Assembly (NCBI RefSeq): GCF_900564155.1
Contig: NZ_LS999839.1
Coordinates: forward strand, 4,151,097 to 4,215,096
Source: Pedobacter schmidteae
GTDB taxonomy: Bacteria; Bacteroidota; Bacteroidia; Sphingobacteriales; Sphingobacteriaceae
Length of the DNA: 64,000 bases
Direction of reading: 5' to 3'
Positions 59,081-64,000 of this stretch are shown piece after piece; position 1 is the stretch's first letter; each line of letters begins with the position of its first letter. The notes under the pieces are model-generated. The model made no database searches. It was not told where the DNA came from and saw nothing but the letters and a program-made list of their open reading frames with translations. The position numbers were made by a program, and so were the translations under genes.

Positions 59081-60961
59081 ATGAAACAGTTATTTATTGG
59101 ATTTATTTTAAGCTGTTGTGTATGGCCTTTATTTGCGCAGCAAACACAAAAACCAGTTTTACATGGTCGCAATTGGATGGTTATTACGGGGAAACCTTTG
59201 GCTGCAACGGCAGGAGCAATGGTTTTTCAGCAGGGAGGAAATGCGGTAGATGCGGCCTGTGCCATGCTGGCAGCCACTTGTACTATGTGGGATACGTTAA
59301 GTTGGGGTGGCGAAACGCAGGCGTTGATTTATAATCCTAAGACAAAAAAAGTTATTGCTATTAATGCCTTGGGTATTGCGCCTACGGGTGCAACAGTAGA
59401 TTTTTTTAAAAAGAAAGGGTATGATTTTCCTCCAGAGTATGGCCCCCTGGCAGCCACTACACCCGGAACCCCGGGAGGGCTGATCTATATGTTGCTGAAT
59501 TATGGAACGTTTAGTCTGGAACAGGTACTGGCACCGGCCATGCAAATGGCTGCCGGATATCCCATTGAAGCACAAGCTGCAAACACGATTGAACGGCAGA
59601 AAAGCTTAATCAAAGAATGGCCGTATAGTAAGAAGGTGTTTTTTACCCACCCGGGAGAAAAAAGAGAAGCGCCGGAAGCAGGAGAAATTTTTGTACAAAA
59701 AGATTTACTGGCTACACTTGGTAAAATGGTGGAAGCGGAAAGAACTGCACTAAAACAAGGTAAAAGCAGGGAGAAGGCCTTGATGGCAGCGTACGACCGG
59801 TTTTATACCGGAGATATTGCTACAGAGTTTGTACGTGGATGTCAGGAACAGGGCGGGTTGATTACCTTGCAGGATCTGGCCGGATGGAAACCTTTGGAAG
59901 AGGAGCCATTAACAGTAAATTATAAGGGAATTGATGTTTACAAATTACAGCAATGGACACAAGGCCCGGTAATGCTTCAGGCATTGAATATTTTAGAAAA
60001 TTTTGACCTCAGATCGATGGGCTACAACAGTCCAAAATACATTCATACTTTGTACCAGGCCATGAACCTTTCTTTTGCTGATCGTGATTTCTATTATGGC
60101 GATCCTTATATGGGTACAAAAGGGCCGATTAAAGGATTGCTGAGTAAGGCATATGCCAGGAAACGTGCAGATCTGATACAGTTTGACAGGAATAATCCTG
60201 ATATTGCGCCAGGTGATCCATATCCCTTCGAAGGGAGGATAAACCCTTATCAGCACCTCATGAAAAAAAGGGGATTTGAACTGGATACCAACAGCAGAAA
60301 TTTTGCACCGAAACATGATATGGGTAGTAATTTGCCTGATGAAGCTTATCTGGACCGGCTGTGGCGGGGCACTACTTCGGTTGAGGCTGCAGATAAAACG
60401 GGCTGGGTTGTTTCCATTACACCTAGCGGTGGCTGGCTGCCAGCCTGTATCGCCGGGAATACAGGGATAGGAATGAGCCAGCGGATGCAGAGTTTTGTGC
60501 TGGATTCTACCTTAAATCCATTTAATGTGGTGGCCCCGGGTAAAAGACCCAGGGTAACCTTATCACCTTCATTGGCCCTAAAGGATGGAAAACCCTATTT
60601 GTCATCAGCAGTGCAGGGGGGTGATACGCAGGACCAAAACCTGTTACAGTTTTTTTTAAATGTTGCTGAATTTGGCATGAATGTACAGCAGGCGTCGGAA
60701 GCTGCTAATTTTAATACCAATCAACTTTGGCTGTCATTGGGAGGTACTAAAACGGAAGACCGTAAACCAAAACCCGGACAGCTATTGTTAAACAATAGTA
60801 CCAGCGAAGCCACACGTGCAACCCTGAGCAAAATGGGGTATATATTGAGTTTTGGTGACCGGACCAGCGGCCCGGTCAATGCCATTTATTTCGATTGGAA
60901 ACACCAGTCGCTATGGGGCGGCTCCAGTAACCATGGCGAAGACTATGGAATAGCCTGGTGA
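59081..60961 (+). CDS. ggt: gamma-glutamyltransferase
   Basis: A 626-residue exported enzyme with a signal peptide (1-19, cut after LFA) that splits the gamma-glutamyl bond of glutathione and related compounds. It should self-process in front of T431 (GT-TS in RGTTSVEAADKTGWVVS), which is the N-terminal nucleophile of the small subunit. Other family blocks are NAVDAACAMLAATCTMWDTLSWGGE, PGTPGGL and VAPGKRPRVTLSPSLALKDGKP. The signature is a little diverged from classical Ggt (TTHFSVVD is not kept), so it may act on another gamma-glutamyl or amide substrate. Its end overlaps the converging MFS gene by 19 nt. Confidence 0.85.
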   Translation: MKQLFIGFILSCCVWPLFAQQTQKPVLHGRNWMVITGKPLAATAGAMVFQQGGNAVDAACAMLAATCTMWDTLSWGGETQALIYNPKTKKVIAINALGIAPTGATVDFFKKKGYDFPPEYGPLAATTPGTPGGLIYMLLNYGTFSLEQVLAPAMQMAAGYPIEAQAANTIERQKSLIKEWPYSKKVFFTHPGEKREAPEAGEIFVQKDLLATLGKMVEAERTALKQGKSREKALMAAYDRFYTGDIATEFVRGCQEQGGLITLQDLAGWKPLEEEPLTVNYKGIDVYKLQQWTQGPVMLQALNILENFDLRSMGYNSPKYIHTLYQAMNLSFADRDFYYGDPYMGTKGPIKGLLSKAYARKRADLIQFDRNNPDIAPGDPYPFEGRINPYQHLMKKRGFELDTNSRNFAPKHDMGSNLPDEAYLDRLWRGTTSVEAADKTGWVVSITPSGGWLPACIAGNTGIGMSQRMQSFVLDSTLNPFNVVAPGKRPRVTLSPSLALKDGKPYLSSAVQGGDTQDQNLLQFFLNVAEFGMNVQQASEAANFNTNQLWLSLGGTKTEDRKPKPGQLLLNNSTSEATRATLSKMGYILSFGDRTSGPVNAIYFDWKHQSLWGGSSNHGEDYGIAW

Positions 60962-62178
60962 TCGGTTTTTTTGCTCATCCGGTAAATGGTAAACATAATA
61001 AACGCCGATAATACAGCCAATACCAGATAACTGGCGCTAAGGTGATGTTCGTCTTTCGCAGGCAGGAAGGATATAACCGTATAGCTTAAAAAAGAGACGA
61101 TAACATAAGTAATACCACCAGTTAAACCACTGGCAATCCCTGCGTTTTTAGGAAAAAGTCCCAGACAGAAAGTAAAGTAATTGTTAAAGATATAACCTGC
61201 TGTGACATGAATCAGAAAAGCGAACAGAACCATGGTGTACAAACTGGAAATAAACTGTACAGTGATGATCATGGCCAATACAAATCCCAGCTGTAAGAAC
61301 AGATTAGTGGTCATCTTTTTAAAGAAAGGACTGTTGATAGTTGCTTTACCAATGAAACCGCCAACCATCCAGGCAAAACCCAGTACTAATGAACTGTAGC
61401 CGGCAATTACCGGGCTAAAATGTAAATGATGTTCGATGATAAAAGGCCCGGTCATGTTGTAAATCATTACCATGGTATAGGCCAATCCCAGCATTACTAT
61501 ACCCAGACTAAAACTCGCGGTTTTGATCATGGTGATGTATACGCCCGTGATCTTTTTCAAAGAAAAATCGGAAAAATGTGTCAGGGTTTCGCCGCTGAAC
61601 ATATATTCAAGTATGGCCAAAAGTATGGCCAGTATCGCAAGGAAATAGAAGTTAGATTCCCAACCAAAGGCCGTTTGCAGATAACCGCCCAGGAAAGGTG
61701 CTACAATTGGACCGGTAGACCAGATAATAGAAAAAAGGCTCAAATAATGTTTCAGCTGATCGCCGGTAAAAAGATCGACAAAATAAGCGCGTTTAGCTAC
61801 GATTATCGTCCCAACGGTAAAACCATGAATGATACGCATTAGGTAAATAAGGTAAATGTTATGTGTATTGGCAATGACAATACTAGCTGCTGCAAAAACC
61901 ACCAGACAAATCAAACTTAGTTTATAACGACCGAAACTATCCAGCACACTGCCTATAAAGAGTTGCGAGATACCGTAGCTGATCAAAAACAAGCTTAAGG
62001 TAAGCTGAACCTGGAGACTGCCGACATGCAGACTGGAGGCCATTGATGGTAATGATGGAATGTAAATGTCAGTTGCAAAGCCCGAAAGTGGGAGCAAGGC
62101 AAATGCAAGCAGGGTTGAAATACCCTGATGTTGTTGTTTTATGGTAACTGTGTTATTCAAAATGCGATGTATTTTCAA
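60943..62178 (-). CDS. MFS transporter, Bcr/CflA-like drug exporter
   Basis: A 411-residue inner-membrane transporter with 12 helices, preceded by ~20 polar residues. The first helix region LLAFALLPLSGFATDIYIPSLPSMASSLHVGSLQVQLTLSLFLISYGISQLFIGSVLDSFGRYKLSLI is the Bcr/CflA signature, including the motif A loop GSVLDSFGRYK and the YIPSLP motif. It is expected to expel drugs such as bicyclomycin or sulfonamides, or normal metabolites. Its upstream region is the tandem repeat array; its promoter would lie between 62179 and 62290. Confidence 0.9.
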   Translation of the reverse strand: MKIHRILNNTVTIKQQHQGISTLLAFALLPLSGFATDIYIPSLPSMASSLHVGSLQVQLTLSLFLISYGISQLFIGSVLDSFGRYKLSLICLVVFAAASIVIANTHNIYLIYLMRIIHGFTVGTIIVAKRAYFVDLFTGDQLKHYLSLFSIIWSTGPIVAPFLGGYLQTAFGWESNFYFLAILAILLAILEYMFSGETLTHFSDFSLKKITGVYITMIKTASFSLGIVMLGLAYTMVMIYNMTGPFIIEHHLHFSPVIAGYSSLVLGFAWMVGGFIGKATINSPFFKKMTTNLFLQLGFVLAMIITVQFISSLYTMVLFAFLIHVTAGYIFNNYFTFCLGLFPKNAGIASGLTGGITYVIVSFLSYTVISFLPAKDEHHLSASYLVLAVLSAFIMFTIYRMSKKTDHQAIP

Positions 62179-62283
62179 AGGCCCAAAGTTAGGCTTTCGT
62201 ATTGCGGAGTGACAGATTTTTGAACATGTTAGTGTAATAATTACATCTTTAAAATTTCATATTTTTAAATCTGATCAAAAAGG

Positions 62284-62851
62284 AGTATACTATTCAAACA
62301 CTGCATTAATTCTCGCTGAAGGGCTCGAAAGAACGCTATGTGTTTTCACAGTACAATCCTTTTTGATTTGAAATCATCTGAACACAAGATGCTTAAGAGC
62401 TAATTGTTTGATACAGTACCTTTTTTGATAGTATACTATTCAAACACTGCATTAATTCTCGCTGAAGGGCTCGAAAGAACGCTATGTGTTTTCACAGTAC
62501 AATCCTTTTTGATTTAAAATCATCTGAACACAAGATGCTTAAGAGCTAGTTACTTGATACAGTGCTTTTTTGATAGTATACTATTCAAACACTGCATTAA
62601 TTCTCGCTGAAGGGCTCGAAAGAACGCTATGTGTTTTCACAGTACAATCCTTTTTGATTTAAAATCATCTGAACACAAGATGCTTAAGAGCTAGTTACTT
62701 GATACAGTGCTTTTTTACTATTCAAACACTGCATTAATTCTCGCTGAAGGGCTCGAAAGAACGCTATGTGTTTTCACAGTACAATCCTTTTTGATTTGAA
62801 ATCATCTGAACACAAGATGCTTAAGAGCTAATTTGATGCAGCGCCTTTTTT
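62284..62851. repeat. array of four tandem ~140-bp non-coding repeats
   Basis: Copies begin at 62284, 62430, 62575 and (shortened by ~8 bp at the left) 62717; the spacings are 146, 145 and 137 bp. Copies 2 and 3 are almost identical; copies 1 and 4 share differences from them (GATTTGAAATC and GCTAATT against GATTTAAAATC and GCTAGTT). Each copy has the core CTGCATTAATTCTCGCTGAA, a TGTG-TTTT-CACA hairpin, a TGATTT/AAATCA inverted pair and a T-run at the right end. The junctions of copies 1/2 and 2/3 carry the palindrome ATAGTATACTAT. There is no reading frame through a unit and no CRISPR-like spacers. The array fills the gap between the MFS gene and the PAS protein gene. Confidence 0.95.
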
Positions 62852-62926
62852 ATGAAATAATAAAATGATGTAGTATTCTTTACTATGAAATGTAATGAAT
62901 CTGGGACAGTATTATTTGTAATGAAA

Positions 62927-63580
62927 TTATTCTTTAATCTGACTGATAAAACCTGATAATTCGCGGGTATATTGATCCAGGGCCTGGGCAGAGTTTTTAA
63001 GATAAGCGATGGCCTGTTTCAAATCATCGGAGGCATCCTTATTTTGATCAATTAGTTCAGATAAGCCCAGAATCTGAACAACAGGCTGACGCATCTGATG
63101 AGAAATTTTAAAGAGCATTTCTTCCATATGTTTTACATTTTGCAAGCGTTCTTTTTCTTCGTTGGCCTTTCTACTGGATATCAGCGTTCTTAAAGACAAA
63201 TATTGAAAGGGTTTTCCTGCTTTATTTTTAATTGGGACGATGACGCTATCTACCCAGTAATAACTTTTGTCTTTGGCCAGATTTTTAATTTCACCATGCC
63301 ATACTTCGCCCCGGGCGATGGTTTGCCACATATTCTTAAAGAACTGTTTGGGATGATGACCGGAATTGATCAGGCTATGGCTTTGGCCGATCAATTCATT
63401 GGCGCTATATTGCGAAACTTCACAGAATTTTTTATTGACGTAAATGATGGTCCCTGTAATGTCGGTGATGGAAGATATCACACTATTGTCTACCGCACGT
63501 TGATAAGCGGATAGTAACCTGATTAACTCATCTTTTGAACTTGATTGCCCATACCCTAAATTCCCTTCAAATAAATTCAT
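62927..63580 (-). CDS. PAS domain protein with a HisKA-like segment and no ATPase domain
   Basis: A 217-residue cytoplasmic protein. Residues ~24-135 form a PAS/PAC unit (AVDNSVISSITDITGTIIYVNKKFCEVSQYSANELIGQ...YYWVDSVIVPIKNKAGKPFQYLSLRTLISSRK), of the Aer/LOV-like type but without the LOV Cys motif. A coiled segment leads to a HisKA-like helical hairpin with H161 in SHQMRQPVVQILGL. The protein ends about 50 residues later, where an ATPase domain would be expected, with a normal stop codon. It may be phosphorylated by another kinase, act as a dimerising signal sink, or have lost the catalytic part. It is encoded next to the repeat array. Confidence 0.8.
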   Translation of the reverse strand: MNLFEGNLGYGQSSSKDELIRLLSAYQRAVDNSVISSITDITGTIIYVNKKFCEVSQYSANELIGQSHSLINSGHHPKQFFKNMWQTIARGEVWHGEIKNLAKDKSYYWVDSVIVPIKNKAGKPFQYLSLRTLISSRKANEEKERLQNVKHMEEMLFKISHQMRQPVVQILGLSELIDQNKDASDDLKQAIAYLKNSAQALDQYTRELSGFISQIKE

Positions 63581-63722
63581 AATCCTGCAAATTTACATTT
63601 TGAAGCCATATTTTATTTATCATTAGATGTAACATTTATCAAGAATTTGGGGATTCTTATATAAAATTACCACATAATGTTTCTAAATAAAAATGATATT
63701 GCCAACTGTATAGCCATTATTT

Positions 63723-63730
63723 TAGTTTTG
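63723..63730 (+). promoter_or_regulatory. candidate -7 promoter box for the CDGSH gene
   Basis: TAGTTTTG is a perfect TAnnTTTG box 18 nt before the ATG at 63749; a TTG lies 21 nt upstream of it. It supports this start over the ATG at 63677. Confidence 0.45.
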
Positions 63731-63748
63731 CGACAAACTAACGATAAC

Positions 63749-63973
63749 ATGTCAAAAACAAAACTTACAATTAACAATAACGGTTCGGTTAAGGTTGAAG
63801 GAGATTTCGAAATTGTAGATAGAAACGGCAACGTTTATGGACTACAGGGGAGAACTACATTATCTATTTGCCGTTGTGGATTATCTAAAAACAAACCATT
63901 TTGTGATGGCGCCCACAATGGACATTTTGAGCATGAGGCTGTTGCCTTTGAGCTTCCTCCAAAAAAAGCATAA
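63749..63973 (+). CDS. CDGSH iron-sulfur domain protein (mitoNEET-like)
   Basis: A 74-residue cytoplasmic protein with one CDGSH domain: cluster ligands C41, C43, C52 and H56 in CRCGLSKNKPFCDGAH, the 3Cys-1His pattern that binds a redox-active 2Fe-2S cluster. The preceding beta strands (KLTINNNGSVKVEGDFEIVD) are usual for the small bacterial branch. The likely role is electron or cluster transfer. The ATG at 63749 is chosen because the upstream ATG (63677) lies before the promoter box and adds unrelated residues. Confidence 0.93.
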   Translation: MSKTKLTINNNGSVKVEGDFEIVDRNGNVYGLQGRTTLSICRCGLSKNKPFCDGAHNGHFEHEAVAFELPPKKA

Positions 63974-63980
63974 AGTTATG

Positions 63981-63999
63981 GGCAGATTTAAAATCTGCC
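63981..63999 (+). terminator. hairpin after the CDGSH gene, cut by the window edge
   Basis: GGCAGAT and ATCTGCC form a 7-bp stem with loop TTAAA directly after the stop; the downstream T-run, if any, is outside the window. Confidence 0.5.
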
Positions 64000-64000
64000 T

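Noticed and set aside
62284..62851. Tandem array as a CRISPR locus
   Set aside because: Units are 137-146 bp and joined without variable spacers; no cas genes are near.
1..64000. tRNA, rRNA or insertion sequence
   Set aside because: No cloverleaf with CCA-adjacent T-arm, no rRNA landmarks and no transposase or terminal inverted repeats with target duplications were seen by eye; a tRNAscan or IS search would be decisive.

Overview
The window looks like chromosome of a Bacteroidota bacterium, most likely Sphingobacteriaceae (Pedobacter-like). Evidence: a SusC/SusD pair under an ECF sigma/FecR module, many short-signal-peptide lipoproteins and OM proteins ending in aromatic residues, promoter boxes of the Bacteroidota type (TAnnTTTG, sometimes with TTTG 19 nt upstream), almost no Shine-Dalgarno sites, and moderate-low GC. 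No rRNA, tRNA, transposase, integrase, phage gene or CRISPR array was recognised. Gene density is high and most intergenic hairpins are intrinsic terminators.

Layout. 0-8 kb: the tail of a DUF5706/Pycsar-effector-like membrane protein, ppk1, an SdiA-regulated-type lipoprotein, a GAF-domain protein and a large D15/BamA-like outer-membrane protein whose N-terminal half carries kinase-like motifs. 8.3-10.7 kb: a gluconate dehydrogenase subunit 3/GMC oxidoreductase pair. 10.7-12.2 kb: terminators, a dispersed repeat core, a CvfB-like S1 protein and a small protein. 12.3-19.7 kb (minus): a thiamine operon thiS-thiC-tenI-like-thiD-thiE-thiG-thiH-thiF under a TPP riboswitch. 19.8-23 kb: two MFS transporters around a YtxH protein. 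23.1-30.2 kb: ECF sigma, FecR anti-sigma, SusC and SusD, with no glycan-degrading enzyme attached. 30.2-35.6 kb: serine hydrolase, universal stress protein, prolyl oligopeptidase, an NTF2-like protein and a thioredoxin-like protein. 35.7-38.9 kb: a two-component system with a small exported Lys/Glu-rich protein, divergent from an exported Arg/Asp/His-rich protein; between them lies a striking double pair of 11-bp repeats. 38.9-46.9 kb: DUF4397 lipoprotein, rpiB, a cytochrome-c lipoprotein, a probable non-coding RNA, a tiny lipoprotein, a polysaccharide-lyase-like lipoprotein, an OM beta-barrel and PIN-PhoH. 46.9-54.4 kb: M1 peptidase, EamA exporter, then mprF convergent with two VirJ/AcvB-family genes. 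54.6-62.2 kb: a TonB-domain protein, NUDIX, Dabb, ChaA-type antiporter, two GNATs, DUF2784, gamma-glutamyltransferase and a Bcr/CflA exporter. 62.28-62.85 kb: four tandem ~140-bp non-coding repeats, then a PAS/HisKA protein without an ATPase domain and a CDGSH protein.

The most unusual items are the tandem repeat array and its diverged core at 10.92 kb, the two-component-linked operator at 38.1 kb, the promoter-to-terminator candidate RNA at 42.6-43.0 kb, the kinase-like domain in the D15 protein, and the mprF/VirJ/VirJ cluster, which suggests one locus for making, flipping and hydrolysing aminoacylated phosphatidylglycerol. All functions are inferred from reading the sequence; no database search was possible.
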